DNA from: Spiroplasma apis B31
GTDB taxonomy: Bacteria; Bacillota_I; Bacilli_A; Mycoplasmatales; Mycoplasmataceae
Assembly (NCBI RefSeq): GCF_000500935.1
Contig: NC_022998.1
Span: forward strand, 62,001 to 126,000
Length of the DNA: 64,000 nt
Direction: 5' to 3'
The notes beneath the pieces are model-generated. The model was given only the letters and a program-made list of their open reading frames with translations. It did not search any database and was not told the DNA's origin. Position 1 is the stretch's first letter. Each line of letters starts with the position of its first letter. Shown here one piece after another: positions 10,362 to 21,781 of this stretch. A program made the translations under genes and the position numbers.

Positions 10362-10572
10362 AATCTCACCGTTATGATTATACTATTCATTCTCATATTT
10401 TTGGGGTCTGAGATAAACTTTTAATTATTTTTTTAACTACCTTTTAAAGCGATTGGTATAAGAATGCCAATCATTAAGAACAAATAAATTGTGTCTTTGT
10501 ACTTTTACACATTCTTTTTTAGAAAAAGTATGAGAAAATATAGTAATATTATATTGAATTGGAGGCGAAAGT
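10362..10572. other. Divergent intergenic region between rhodanese and secG
   Basis: This non-coding gap must hold the promoters of both divergent genes. An inverted repeat GATTGG (10451-10456) and CCAATC (10467-10472) with a 10-base spacer is visible; it has no T run, so it is an operator-like or RNA hairpin candidate, not a terminator. A GGAGG ribosome site at 10561-10565 precedes secG. Confidence 0.4.
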
Positions 10573-10866
10573 GTGTTAGAAATATTGGCAAGCACATCAC
10601 AAAGACAACTTGGTAACCAAGTGATATTTGTTTTTGAAATACTAGGCTTAGTGGTCTCGTTCTTGATGATTATGGTTGGACTTATCCAAAATAAAACATC
10701 TCAAACAGGCTTAAGTGCACTGAATGGTGGAAATGATGAATTATTTTCTAACTCAAAGGAAAGAGGAACAGATAAAACAATGTCCCTTTGAATGTTTGGG
10801 TTGGGAGCTTCACTATTTGTTATTACAATAGTTATAGGTATAATTACAAACACTGTTCTTAAATAA
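10573..10866 (+). CDS. secG: Preprotein translocase subunit SecG
   Basis: SecG is the small third subunit of the SecYEG channel. The 97-residue product has two hydrophobic segments (about residues 16-36 and 73-95) separated by a loop with the family pattern VGLIQNKTSQTGLSALNGG. Start is GTG 10573, with GGAGG at 10561-10565; TGA 10789 is Trp. It lies 33 bases upstream of rnr, reproducing the secG-rnr-smpB order common in Firmicutes, which supports the assignment despite weak sequence conservation. Confidence 0.9.
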
Positions 10867-10899
10867 TGGTGTTTTTTTATTAGAAAGAAAAGAGTTAAT

Positions 10900-12996
10900 A
10901 TGAAAGATCTAATTATGAAGGCTATTGGAGTTGATAATAAAACTCACATCAATAACCTTTTACAAAAGTTAAACAAGGATTACGAGGAAATTTTAAGTAA
11001 TTTAAAGGAGCTTCAACAAGGTTACAAAATAGGTTGGTCAAAAGAAAATGTAATTTATTATATTGGTGCTAAATATAAGCTTGGTGTGATAAAAATAAAT
11101 GATAAAGGTTTTGGATTTGTCAAAGATATGAATGAAGTTTGTGATGATTATTTTGTGCCTCCGATGAGTTTGAATGGTTCAATCTCCACTGATGAAGTTG
11201 TTTTTACTTTGGAAAAAGAAAATGATGACAGGTTTAGAGCCAACATTGAAGACATAAGTTGTAGGACAAAAACTTCCTTAGTTGGCGAAATACAACCCAG
11301 CAAAGACGGGAGGTTTCTTGACTTTATATCTAATGAACCTGGTTTTAAAAACTACCGGATTGTTATGGTCAACCAAAAAGATTTTCACCTCAAAAAAGAC
11401 ATAATTGTAAAAGTAAAAATTCTAGATGTACGAGAAAAAAAACTATTTACTCGTATACAAAAAATTATTGGTGATGCTAATAAGGCAGTCGATAGAATAA
11501 TTTCAATTGCCTATGAATATAATATTCATCCAGATTTTAATAAACAAACTCTTAGCAATGCAGATCAAGTAGCGGTACCTTTAAACTATGGTGACCCTCA
11601 GATAAAAAGGCGTTTACCAAAAAGCTTGGTAGATAAAAATTTAGTTACAATCGATGGAGCAGACTCAAAAGATTTAGATGATGCAATTTATGTAGAGAAA
11701 GTAAAAGAAGGCTTCAAATTAATAGTAGCTATCGCTGATGTGAGTTATTATGTTACACCGTTTTCACCTTTAGACTCAACAGCATTATTTAGAGGTAACT
11801 CGGTATATTTAGCAAATAAAGTAATACCTATGTTGCCTGAAAAATTATCTAACGGTGTTTGTAGTTTAAACCCTTATGAAGATAAACTTTGTTTAGTAGC
11901 TGAAATAACTTTTGACAAAAATGGAAAAGTTTTAAATAGAGATGTCTATGAGTCAATTATGAACTCTAAAGCACGCCTTACTTATAAAGAAGTAAATGAT
12001 TTTTATGCCACAGGTAAATTAGATCATAACAAAGAAACAGCAAAAATGTTAGAAGTAGCTAAGGAGTTACATGACCTATTAGATATGGAGCGATCAGTTC
12101 GAGGAGTAATAGAGTTTGATATACCAGAACCAAAAATAATCTTAGATAAAGATAGCAATGTAATTGATATAAAGCCAAGAGATAGAGGAATTAGTGAAAA
12201 GCTGATTGAGAATTTTATGGTGAGTGCAAATGAATGTGTGGCCACTATCATCTTTAAAAAAGAACTACCTTTCATTTATAGAAATCATGGTGTTCCAAAA
12301 GAAGAAAAGTTAATTGAATGACACTCCATAATAAAGGCTCTTGGTATAAACGTTAAGTTAACAGAGTCTGATAAAGCAAATCCTAAAACTATCAATAAGG
12401 CTCTTAAAGAAATTGAAAAACAAATATCAGATCAAACCGAACGAGATGTAATAAACGTTACTTTACTTAAATTTATGGAAAAAGCACAATACGAGCTAGA
12501 AAATATTGGTCATTTTGGCTTAGCCAGCGATTGTTATACACACTTTACAAGTCCAATAAGAAGATATAGTGACCTTATGGTACATAGATTTTTAAAACAA
12601 TATTTAGTAGAAAAAGATGTTAGAAGCTTTAAACAAGAACAGAATGAAAAATTTATTTTAAAGGCTTGTAATATAATAAATGATACAGAGAAAAACGCCG
12701 TTAATGCTGAAAGAGAAGTTAATAAAGTCTGTATGGCCGAGTTTTTAAAATCAAAAATCAATCAAGAGTTTGAAGGAATAATAGCAGCAGTACTTAAGTT
12801 TGGTTTATTTGTTCAACTTGAAAATTGTGTAGAGGGTTTAATTCACATATCTGAACTACCTGATTTCAAGTTTGATGAAAAAGCCAACATCCTTGTTGAT
12901 AAACAGAATAAAATATTTAGGTTAGGTCAAAAAATAAAAATCAGAGTTAAAAACGCAGATATTAAAAAAAGAATAATCGATTTTGTTCTTGCTTAA
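10900..12996 (+). CDS. rnr: Ribonuclease R
   Basis: RNase R is a processive 3'-5' exoribonuclease that degrades structured RNA and works with SmpB-tmRNA on non-stop messages. The 698 residues have an N-terminal winged-helix part, cold-shock domains (for example [13 protein letters not shown], residues about 60-72), the RNB catalytic domain with [14 protein letters not shown] (metal-binding Asp cluster, about residues 250-263), [12 protein letters not shown] (about residues 548-559) and a C-terminal S1 domain. UGA at 12319 is Trp. It is the middle gene of secG-rnr-smpB. In mollicutes it is usually the main exoribonuclease because PNPase is often missing; that is family knowledge, not visible here. 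Confidence 0.96.
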
Positions 12997-13007
12997 AGGG
13001 GATTTTT

Positions 13008-13454
13008 ATGGGTGAATTTGTAATATTAAAAAATAAAAGAGCTTATTTTGATTATGAAATCATCGAAAAATTAGAAGCGGGTATAGTGCTAACCGGCCCC
13101 GAAATTAAATCGATAAGAGCTAATGAAGTGTCGATAAACGAAGCGTTCATTTTGATTAGAAAAGGTCAAGTAGAATTATTGAATATGAATATAAAAAAAT
13201 ATGAATATGCAAATTTTGTAGTTCAGGAACCAACTAGAACAAGAGTTCTACTACTAAATAAATCAGAAATAAATAAATTACTCAAAAAAATAAAGCTCGA
13301 GAATCTTACACTAGTACCATTAAAACTTTATTTTAAAAACAGCTATGTCAAATTAGAAATTGGTTTAGCAAAAGGTAAAAAAAACTACGATAAACGTGAA
13401 ACAATCAAAAAAAGAGATATAGAAAGAAGACTTAATAAAATAAAAAAAATTTAG
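13008..13454 (+). CDS. smpB: SsrA-binding protein SmpB
   Basis: SmpB binds the tRNA-like domain of tmRNA and delivers it to stalled ribosomes. The 148-residue sequence has [28 protein letters not shown], the LLLNKSEI region, [19 protein letters not shown] and a short basic tail that enters the mRNA channel. AAAGGGGAT precedes the ATG. It follows rnr after 11 bases. Its RNA partner is encoded at 21782 in this window. Confidence 0.97.
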   Translation: MGEFVILKNKRAYFDYEIIEKLEAGIVLTGPEIKSIRANEVSINEAFILIRKGQVELLNMNIKKYEYANFVVQEPTRTRVLLLNKSEINKLLKKIKLENLTLVPLKLYFKNSYVKLEIGLAKGKKNYDKRETIKKRDIERRLNKIKKI

Positions 13455-13467
13455 TCGAGGTGACTCA

Positions 13468-13716
13468 ATGTCTACTTATAAAATAATATATTTAAGCGCA
13501 GCATGTGCTTTCTACGCAATCACATTAATTTTATTCATAATATGATTAATATTAAAAATTAGAAAAAGATCAGAAGTTTCAGTTACACTTAAAAATACTC
13601 AAAAGGGAGGATTAGCGGGGTTATTGGACTTTACAAAAAGACATATATTAACATACTCAATCGTTTTTTGTTTAACAATGGCGATTGCCTCAACCTTCTT
13701 AATGATTCAGGCCTAA
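13468..13716 (+). CDS. Small two-helix membrane protein, unknown function
   Basis: I do not recognise this 82-residue protein. Starting at ATG 13468 (with CGAGGTGAC upstream) it has a hydrophobic segment at about residues 8-32, a short basic loop KIRKRSEV, a Gly/Leu-rich patch KGGLAGLLDF, and a second hydrophobic segment at about residues 60-80. TGA codes for Trp at 13543. It follows smpB by 13 bases and so probably belongs to the secG-rnr-smpB transcript. The layout, two helices around a hydrophilic loop, is reminiscent of SecG or a small transporter accessory, but nothing proves that. Confidence 0.65.
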
Positions 13717-13721
13717 ACCTG

Positions 13722-13739
13722 TTTTTTTTTTTTTTTTTT
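13722..13739 (+). repeat. 18-base poly-T tract
   Basis: An uninterrupted run of 18 T follows the small membrane protein gene. CAGG/CCTG (13709-13712 and 13718-13721) could form a weak stem before it, so it may act as the terminator. CCTGTTTT and AAAACAGG flank the run as an inverted repeat. Homopolymers this long are prone to slippage. Confidence 0.7.
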
Positions 13740-14160
13740 GAAAACAGGGTCTGAATACAAATTATAAGCAGAAGTTTTTATACAAATTTTTGAACATTCT
13801 GTTTTTATTGTGATATTTTTCGAATATCTAGAAACAATACACATCACAAAACACCAGTATGCACACTAACAAGTCCTTTTTCCTTATTAAAGAAACTTTT
13901 TTATGTTGTCATTAGTTGAATCCTTCACTTATATGCGATAAGTTTGCCAAATTAAACATTTTTCGAAGTTAGAAGATTAAACCTTTAGTCAAAGATAACT
14001 TTATTGTGGTTGGTTTTAAAAAACACCTTGTAAATAAAGGGTTTTTTAAACTTATCAAAAAATTTCCCAATTTATGAAAATATGCAAAAAAAATTCCTTT
14101 TTCTTAAAAAAAAGAATAAAATAAATTTATGGTTATTAAACCTCTAGAAAGGATATAAAT
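13740..14160 (+). promoter_or_regulatory. ptsG leader region with terminator-like hairpin
   Basis: I see no convincing coding sequence in these 420 bases. A stem TTTAAAAAAC (14015-14024) with GTTTTTTAAA (14041-14050), extended by CC/GG, has its T run inside the right arm and so can act as an intrinsic terminator about 110 bases ahead of ptsG. This resembles the attenuator position controlled by BglG/GlcT antiterminators in other Firmicutes; no antiterminator gene is in the window. AGAAAGGAT at about 14147-14155 is the ptsG ribosome site. Confidence 0.45.
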
Positions 14161-15963
14161 ATGACAAAAAAAATAACAAAAGAAAATGTTAATGCTAAAA
14201 CAGGTACTACTTGGTCTAGGTTTAGAGCAAGTACAGCAGCAACATTCTCAAAATTAAGTAAAGCCTTTTTGTTACCTATAGCATTGCTACCAATTGCTGG
14301 AGTTTTTCTTGGTGTTGGTGCAACTATAGCTAACGAAGCGGCGAAAGATTCGTTCCTATGATATTTAGGTACTACAATGAATAAAATGGGAGATGTTGCA
14401 TTTGGTAACCTTCCTATTCTATTTTGTATAAGTGTTGCCATTGCTTATACTGAAGATTCAGGTGTAGCCGCAATTACAAGTGTTGTTGGTTTCTTGGTTC
14501 TTAATGGTATACAAGCAGCACTTATAACAAAAAATGGTAAAGAAGTTGCAACCAGCTATAATATGTTGTGGTGAAAAGAAATCCCAACAGGCTTGATTAC
14601 ACAAAATGTTGGTATAACTTCTTTAAATACGGGGGTATTCGCGGCTATATTTGTTGGGGCAATCGCTGCCTTTATGTACAATAGATTTCATAAGACACAG
14701 CTACCACAATTTATAAGCTTTTTTTCTGGAAGTAAGTTAGTACCTATAATCACTTTCTTTGCTGTTATCCCATTATCATTCTTCTTCCTATTCATATGAC
14801 CTCCAATAGGTCTAGGACTACAATGATTTGGTACAAATTCAGGTAAACTACCAGTTGGAGTAGATTCTCTAGTTTATGAAATTATTGAGCGTTCATTAGT
14901 TCCTTTTGGACTACATCACGTATTCTACGCTCCCTTGTGATGAACAAGTGCAGGGGGATCAATTAGTGGAGCATTACTAGAAAATCCAGATAAAATAATT
15001 GATTGAAGTAACCCTACATTCTATACAGAAGGTTCACCTTGAACAACTCAACAAGTTTACAATTGAATAAATTCACAACCTGGTGGTGATGATTTCCTAA
15101 AAGCAATTGGAGATCAAACTATGATGTACAGAGTTATAGGTAATGATTTTGGAATAACATTTACTGATTTACAAAATCTAGGACTTAACTTAGGAAGATT
15201 CCAATCAGGTAAATTTGCATTTATGATGTTCGGTCTACCTTGTGCAGCTCTTGCAATGTGATTGAATGTTCCTAAAGAAAATAGAAAACAAGTAATGGGA
15301 ATTTATTTCTCTGCAGCGTTCACTTGCTTCCTAACAGGAATAACTGAACCAATTGAGTTTACATTCTTGTTCTTAGCACCTTGATTATTCTATGGTGTTC
15401 ATATGCCATTAGCAGCAATTTCATTCATGCTAACCGGTTTGATGAAAGTGCACGTATCAATGACAGTTTCTGGGGGATTCATCGATTACATAGTGTTCGG
15501 TCTGATACCTTTAAAACTAGGAACTAATTGATATCACGCTTTATGAATAGGTGCAATAATGGCACCGGCATATTTCTTCTCATTCTTCTTTGCAGTGAAA
15601 TATGCAAACGTAAAAGTTCCCGGTAGAGAAGGTGATGCTACATTATATACAAAAGCTGACTTCAAAGCTAAAAGCGGAAATGGTTCAAACCTTAAAGCCG
15701 AAGCTCAAATTGAAAAAGCTACTAAAATAATTGAGTATTTAGGTGGAGAAAGTAACATTACCGCTGTAGACTCTTGTGCTTCAAGATTAAGATTAACTGT
15801 AGTCGATGGCACAAAGGTGAACAAAGAGGGTATAATGTCACTCGGGGGATCAACTGGTATAATTATCAAAGGTTCTAGTGTCCACGTAGTTTATGGTGGA
15901 GAACAAGAAGTAATTAAACCAAATATGCGAGAGATCCTAGCTAAACAAAGATCTTCTAAATAA
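14161..15963 (+). CDS. ptsG: PTS glucose-type permease, IICB
   Basis: This is a glucose (or closely related hexose) PTS permease of 600 residues with an IIC membrane domain (about 30-500) followed by a IIB domain (about 515-600). The IIC part shows [17 protein letters not shown], the [20 protein letters not shown] segment and [12 protein letters not shown], the substrate-site region of this family. The IIB active Cys is residue 539 in DSCASRLRL. No IIA is fused; the partner IIA is encoded by crr at 56399. Several UGA Trp codons are present. Preceded by a 420-base leader with a terminator-like hairpin and followed by a terminator, it is a single-gene unit. A glucosamine or GlcNAc specificity cannot be excluded from sequence alone. 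Confidence 0.92.
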
Positions 15964-15965
15964 TA

Positions 15966-16000
15966 AAAAAATCTATGAGTATTCTCATAGATTTTTTATT
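15966..16000 (+). terminator. Terminator after ptsG
   Basis: Fourteen-base perfect stem (15966-15979 with 15984-15997), four-base loop, T run on the right side. Confidence 0.9.
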
Positions 16001-16297
16001 CTTTATTAAACTTATGTATTGACTTTCAATAGCCCCTAAGGATTCTATGTATATTTTTGATGGAAATATTTTTGAATAAGAAACTTTAAAAAGAAAATAG
16101 ACTAATTAAATATTTAACTAAAAGTGTAGACTTTGAGCTTTTCGGTCATAAGAATTGAAAGGAACTATCAACAGTGGCATTCAAAGTCACCGTAAACGTT
16201 TCGTAATAAAGATAATGAATTAACAAAGATAATAAAAATTTATTACTACAAATTGAAATGTGTTATTATGACAATGTAGGATAAGGAGACATTCATA
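16001..16297 (+). other. ldh upstream region with RNA-like fold and palindrome
   Basis: No coding sequence seen. GACTTTGA (16129-16136) is perfectly complementary to TCAAAGTC (16181-16188) and encloses a second possible stem CTTTTC/GAAAGG and a short ACT/AGT hairpin, forming a junction-like fold. Just downstream CGTAAACGTTTCG (16191-16203) contains the palindrome AAACGTTT, typical of LacI-family operator cores. A possible ldh -10, TATTAT, lies at 16264-16269, and AAGGAG at about 16283-16288 is the ribosome site. Confidence 0.4.
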
Positions 16298-17251
16298 ATG
16301 AAAAAAGAACAAAAAATAGTATTAGTTGGTTGTGGGGCTGTAGGAACAAGTTTTGTGTACTCAGCTATTAATCAAGGATTAGCACAACATTATGTTTTAA
16401 TAGATGTATTTAAAGATGCAGCTGAAGGAAACGCATTAGATTTATTAGACACACACGCAGTTTTATCAAGTCCATTTGACTCAATCAAAGCAGGAGATTA
16501 CCAAGACTGTAAAGATGCAGATCTAGTAGTAATTACAGCAGGTAGACCTCAAAAACCTGGTGAAACAAGACTTGAAATGATTGCTGATAACGCAAAAATT
16601 ATGAAAGAAATCGCAACAAGCATCAAAAAGTCAGGATTTAAAGGAGTAACACTTATTGCTTCTAACCCAGTTGATGTTTTAACAAGAGTTTATCAAAAAG
16701 TTACAGGTTTTGACTCAAATAGAGTTATTTCTTCAGGAACCACACTTGATTCTTCAAGATTAAAAAGATTATTGGCAGATAAGTTAAATGTTATTCCTAG
16801 ATCTGTAAAAGCATATTTATTTGGAGAACACGGGGATTCATCAGTAGCTGCTTGAAGTAATGCAACTGTTATGGGTAAATCTTTACAAGCATACCTAGAT
16901 AATGGAAAAATCACAAAAGAGGATTTAGAAGAAGTAAAAAACGATGCTGTACATATGGCTTACAAAATAATTGAGAAAAAAAGAGCAACATTCTACGGTA
17001 TCGGAGCTTGTTTGGCAAGAATCTCTAAAGCTATCTTGACTGATGAAAAAGCGCAACTAATGGTTGGTGCACAGTTAACAGGACAATACGGTATTAACGG
17101 AGTTTATACAAGTGTTCCTTGTATTCTTGGATGAAATGGTATTGAAGAAATCTTAGAATGAGATCTTACTTCAGAAGAACTAAGCGGTTTTGGTGCATCA
17201 TGTAATCAACTTGAAGAAGTGTTCAAAACAGCTGAAGAAGCTATTAAATAA
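16298..17251 (+). CDS. ldh: L-lactate dehydrogenase
   Basis: This enzyme reduces pyruvate to L-lactate with NADH, regenerating NAD+ for glycolysis. The 317 residues have the N-terminal Rossmann motif VGCGAVGTSFVYS, the mobile-loop AGRPQKPGETR carrying the Gln (lactate, not malate, specificity) and catalytic Arg, NPVDVLT, and the active-site EHGDSSVAAW with the catalytic His. UGA at 16853, 17132 and 17159 are Trp. It stands alone between long upstream sequence and its own terminator. Pyruvate is shared with the pyruvate formate-lyase locus at 46113. Confidence 0.97.
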
Positions 17252-17263
17252 TAATCTATTATG

Positions 17264-17292
17264 TGACTATTTAATTAATAGTCATTTTTTTA
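17264..17292 (+). terminator. Terminator after ldh
   Basis: TGACTATT (17264-17271) pairs with AATAGTCA (17277-17284), followed by seven T. Confidence 0.8.
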
Positions 17293-17779
17293 TACTAAAA
17301 AAACCAAAATTTTTCTAGACTTAATTTTTTTAAAATATATGTATTAAGAAATTTATAGTGGTAAAATAATTTTGCGTAATTACAAAAGTCAATTAAATAA
17401 ATCAAAGATCGTTTAATTCTTTTGAAAAATCTTAATATTTAGTTATGGTAAATTTAAAAATTATATCCATATAACTTATTTAGATATGTGATTAATAATG
17501 AATGGGTGTTCAAATTGTTTATCGTATAAAATTACTCTTTTATTTATCAATATTTACATAAATCTTTTTCAATATAAAATTTATTAATATATCCACAGTT
17601 CATTGATTCCTTAACTAAAGAATTAATTTAACGGATTTATACTTTTGTATTTTACTAGATTTTTGTCTTTGTTTATACCCAATTACAGTTGGTGATTGAG
17701 TGTAAGTTGATTAATTTTATTGAAATGAAAATCAAATATTAATGTTTTATTAAGTACTTATATAAAGAAAGGTGAAAAT
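17293..17779. other. Intergenic region with no recognised gene
   Basis: About 490 bases of very AT-rich sequence with frequent stops in all frames. I see no tRNA, repeat array or conserved RNA. It presumably contains the promoter of the following ABC exporter pair; AGAAAGGTG at 17766-17774 is the ribosome site. Confidence 0.5.
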
Positions 17780-19585
17780 ATGCAAACATTGGACGAAAGA
17801 GTTAAATTTTTCTCTAAAACAAAATTCAAAAAGCTTGGTATTCTTTTAAAAGAAGTTGCAAAAGAATATCCTGTACTTTTTTCTTCATATATAATAATAG
17901 CTTTTATAGATACATTTTTGTTCTCTGCTATGTCTATTGTTATTACGAACCTGATAAAAGTTATAAATCAAGAAGGTGGTAATTCTCTTTTTGGGCTACC
18001 AATGTATTGATATAATTGAGCAATAATTGGTGCTGTCATGATAGTATGTTTTGCTTTTTCGGAATTTACACTAAATTATCTTAGTGGATTGCTTACAAGA
18101 AAAGCTGAAATTTTTCTAAGGGTGAAATGTTTAGATAACTTAACTAATGTAGACCTTAGTTTTTATTCAAAAAATCAGATTGGAAATATAATGACAAAAA
18201 TAGTTGGTGACTCACAAGGGGTAGCCGATGGTTTGAATGAGTTTGGTGTCAACCTGATATATTGTTTTGTAATGTTCACCACTGTTAATACAGTTATGTT
18301 CTCATTAGATGTCAAAATTGCTAGCATTTGTTTAGGACTATTTTTCATATTATTTTTAATATCTTGAATAATATTTTTCGCATACCAAAAAGCACTTATA
18401 ACATCAATCGATTATAAACAAAAACTTGATACTGATAATACTGATCGATTAATGAATATTCGATTAATAAAGTCTTCTGGAACAGAACTTTATGAATTAG
18501 AACGTGTCAAAGAATTTAATAAGGAATACGATAAAAAAATCAACAAAACTGTTAAAATTAACGCTTGTCTTGTTATATTTTCAAACTTCTTTGGTTGAAT
18601 TCTCCCTGGAATTACAACTATATTGGTTATTGTATTGTATAAAGATATTTGAGAGTTAAAAAGAGTTGTCTCATTGGCTATTGGATTTATGTCATCTGTT
18701 TCAATCTTAACCTCGGCTGTATTTTTATTGCCAATTATTTTAAGAGCTTTATCAAGAACCATAAACTGTAATACAAGACTAAACTTTATATATTCTCATG
18801 AATCATTAATAAAATACATAGAGGAACCAATAGTTGTGAATAACATTGACTCTATTGAGTTTAAAGATGTAGAATTTTCTTACCCTGAATCACCTTCAAA
18901 ACCAATCCTCCCAACCACAAACCTAGTGTTTGAAAAAGGAAAAAGTTATGCTTTTGTTGGGGAGACAGGTAGCGGTAAGTCTACAATTGCAAAACTGTTA
19001 CTTAGATTTTATGACCCTAAAGCAGGAAGTGTTCTTATCAATGGGGTTAACTTAAAAGAAATAGATCTTCCTAGTTATTTAGATAAAGTTGGTTATGTTG
19101 AACAAGAGCCGCAAATATTATATGGTACTGTAATGGATAATATAAAATATGCTAAGTTTGATGCTTCAGATGAAGAAGTAATTGAAGCGGCTAAAAAGGC
19201 CCAGATTCACGACTTCATATTAACTCTTTCTGATAAATATGACACTATTCTAGGGGAAAGAGGATTTATGTTATCAGGAGGACAAAAACAAAGATTAGTA
19301 ATAGCTAGAATGTTTTTGAAAAATCCTCAATTATTGATTCTTGATGAGGCAACTAGTGCATTAGATAATATTGTCGAAAAAGAGGTACAAGCACAATTAG
19401 ATAAATTGGTGGTGGGAAGAACTACAATTGTTATTGCTCACCGTCTTTCAACAATTAAAAATTGTGACAAAATTGTTGTTTTAGGGCAAAATGCTCAAGG
19501 AATAATACAAATCGGAACATTTGATGAGTTAAAAGAACAAGAAGGAAGATTTAATAAGTTATATAAAGCAGGATTAATGGGATAG
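17780..19585 (+). CDS. ABC exporter half-transporter, first of a heterodimer
   Basis: This 601-residue protein fuses an N-terminal six-helix export-type membrane domain (about residues 30-330) to an ABC ATPase domain (about 355-600). Walker [10 protein letters not shown], signature LSGGQKQRL, Walker [13 protein letters not shown] and a switch His in IAHRLST are intact. The next gene encodes a similar protein, so the two probably form a MdlA/MdlB- or LmrCD-like heterodimer for drugs, lipids or peptides; the substrate cannot be read from sequence. UGA Trp codons occur inside the membrane domain (18008, 18017, 18365, 18596, 18650). Confidence 0.92.
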
Positions 19586-19597
19586 AAGGAGGTTTTT

Positions 19598-21469
19598 ATG
19601 GCATTCGAAGAAAAAGCAAAAGAAAGTATCTTAAAACAAATAGATAAAGAACGCAAACATAGAGGTTATATAAAAATGATTTTTATTTACCTAAGAAAAC
19701 ATAAGTTGTTTGCTCTTTTAATTTTTATCCTAGCACTAATGGCTAGCTCAATTGGAGTATCTGCTCCTTTGGTTATGAAACAAATTATGAAGTGTCTTGT
19801 TGATATGACAGATGAGAGCCAATCTCAACCAACAACAAAGTTTATTATTTGAGACTTTACTTGATTGCATTGAGTTTTACTTCAAATAGCAATGTATTGT
19901 GGTCTTGGAATAAGTATTTTTTCATTAAATATTGCAGTAGGTAAGTTAGGTAAAGCTGTCGAAATATATTTAAGAAATGAAACTGTACGAGCACTTATTC
20001 AACAAGATATTTCATACTATTCTGATAAGAAAATCGGAGAAATTCTTACTAAGTTGGGTGCAGACACTTGAATAATTGGTGAACAAACTCAAAATATTCC
20101 AATGATGATTCTTATCGCTATATTCAACTTTATCGGTTCTTCAGTCGTACTTATCTCAGTTGATTGAAGATTAGGACTAATATCAATGTCTTTTGTTGCT
20201 TTTGGTTTGTCTGCAATTCTGATCTTCTTTTCAAAAGTAAAAAGTTGAATAAAAAAATTACGTACAACAATAACATTCGTTAACGGAGATGTCACTGATA
20301 GAATTGGAACAATTCGTCTTATTAAAGCAAGTGGTACAGAAAGTTACGAGAAAAAAAGATTCAGAGAAATTCACACCGAATTTTATGAAACTGTAAGAGC
20401 TTTCTTCAAAAGACTAAGTTTTGTTCTTACAAGTGCTTTTGTCTCTATTATGGCAATTCAATTACTAATTCTTACAACTGCATACGGGTTTTATAAAAAT
20501 GATACTGAAAAATTACTTATCATTACAACTTCGTTTATCTCAGGATTAGGTACAATGACATCTCCAATCTTTCAGTTATTAAGAGCTTTATTCGGTTTCT
20601 TGATGGCGAACGAATGTACTCGAAGAGTATTTCAAATTATTGATTCTAAGCCAATAATGGATCCACACTTTTATTCAGGTCAAGGAAAAATAATAGATAA
20701 AATAGACAAAGACATAATATTTGAAAATGTTTCTTTTAACTACCCAGAAAAACCCGAAAAAAATGTATTACCAAAATTTAACTTTGTTTTTGAAAAAGGA
20801 AAAAGCTATGCTTTTGTAGGGGAAACTGGTAGTGGTAAATCTACAATATCCAAATTATTATTAAGATTTTACGACCCAACAGAAGGACGAATATTGATTA
20901 ATGGAGAAGTTGATTTAAAAGAGTTACACTTAAAATCATATCTTGACCTCGTTGGTTATGTCGAACAAGAACCCCAAATAATGTTTGGAACTGTTAAAGA
21001 AAATATAAAATACACAACTCCAAATGTCACCGATGATGAAGTTATCGAAGCGGCTAAAAAAGCAGACCTTCATAATTTAATAATGTCTTGACCAAACAAG
21101 TACGAAACTATTCTTGGTGAAAGAGGGTTTATGTTGTCGGGAGGACAAAAACAAAGACTAGTAATAGCTAGAATGTTTTTAAAAAACCCACAAATTCTAA
21201 TTTTAGATGAGGCAACCAGTGCCTTAGACAATATTGTTGAAAAAGAAATTCAAGCAGAATTAGAAAAACTTATGATCGGTAGAACTAGTGTTTCTATAGC
21301 TCACAGACTTTCAACAATTAAAAATTGTGATCATATTATAGTTCTAGCACCAGGGAAAGGTGTAGTCCAAATTGGTACGTTTGATGAATTAAAAAATACT
21401 GAAGGACATTTTAAAAAACTATATGATGCAGGATTGATGAAAACCGAGGAAGTTAAGAACTTGATTTAA
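19598..21469 (+). CDS. ABC exporter half-transporter, second of a heterodimer
   Basis: The product is 623 residues with the same plan as its neighbour: membrane domain (about residues 25-345) then ATPase (about 370-615) with [30 protein letters not shown] and IAHRLST. The ATPase domains of the two genes are nearly alike over long stretches, while the membrane domains differ, as expected for an old tandem duplication that became a heterodimer. Both keep the catalytic Glu after Walker B, so neither site looks degenerate. The gene starts 12 bases after its partner with GAAGGAGG as ribosome site and is closed by a strong terminator. Confidence 0.92.
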
Positions 21470-21493
21470 TTTGCAAACAATGAAACTTAAAAT

Positions 21494-21532
21494 AAAAAGC
21501 TCTACACTATAAACTAGTGCAGAGCTTTTTTG
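21494..21532 (+). terminator. Terminator after the ABC exporter pair
   Basis: Fifteen-base stem (21494-21508 with 21516-21530) with one mismatch and a T run. Confidence 0.9.
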
Positions 21533-21767
21533 TCTGTAGTTCAATGTATAATGATGAAAAGATGAGTAATATAGTAAGTACAGTTTCCCAAGGTTGACAT
21601 AACAAAAAATGTAATCATTTTAAAATATTTAACTATCTTTTCAATACCTTCAAATTTATTAGGAAAAAAACTTTTTAAAGATTTGTACATATCAAAATTA
21701 CAAAATTAACATTCACTTGTTAAAAAAGATTTTGATAAAATAAAAGAATTTTCTTTTATGATTGATT

Positions 21768-21773
21768 TATAAT
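21768..21773 (+). promoter_or_regulatory. -10 box of the tmRNA gene
   Basis: A perfect TATAAT ends 8 bases before the predicted tmRNA 5' end; no clear -35 is seen at 16-18 bases. Confidence 0.6.
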
Positions 21774-21781
21774 AAACATAT

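Noticed and set aside
13468-13716. Small membrane protein as a second SecG
   Set aside because: It has two helices around a loop, but lacks the SecG loop pattern seen in the gene at 10573, so I kept it as unknown.
17590-17605. DnaA-box-like TATCCACAG
   Set aside because: A single imperfect match in AT-rich DNA with no dnaA or dnaN nearby; no support for an origin.
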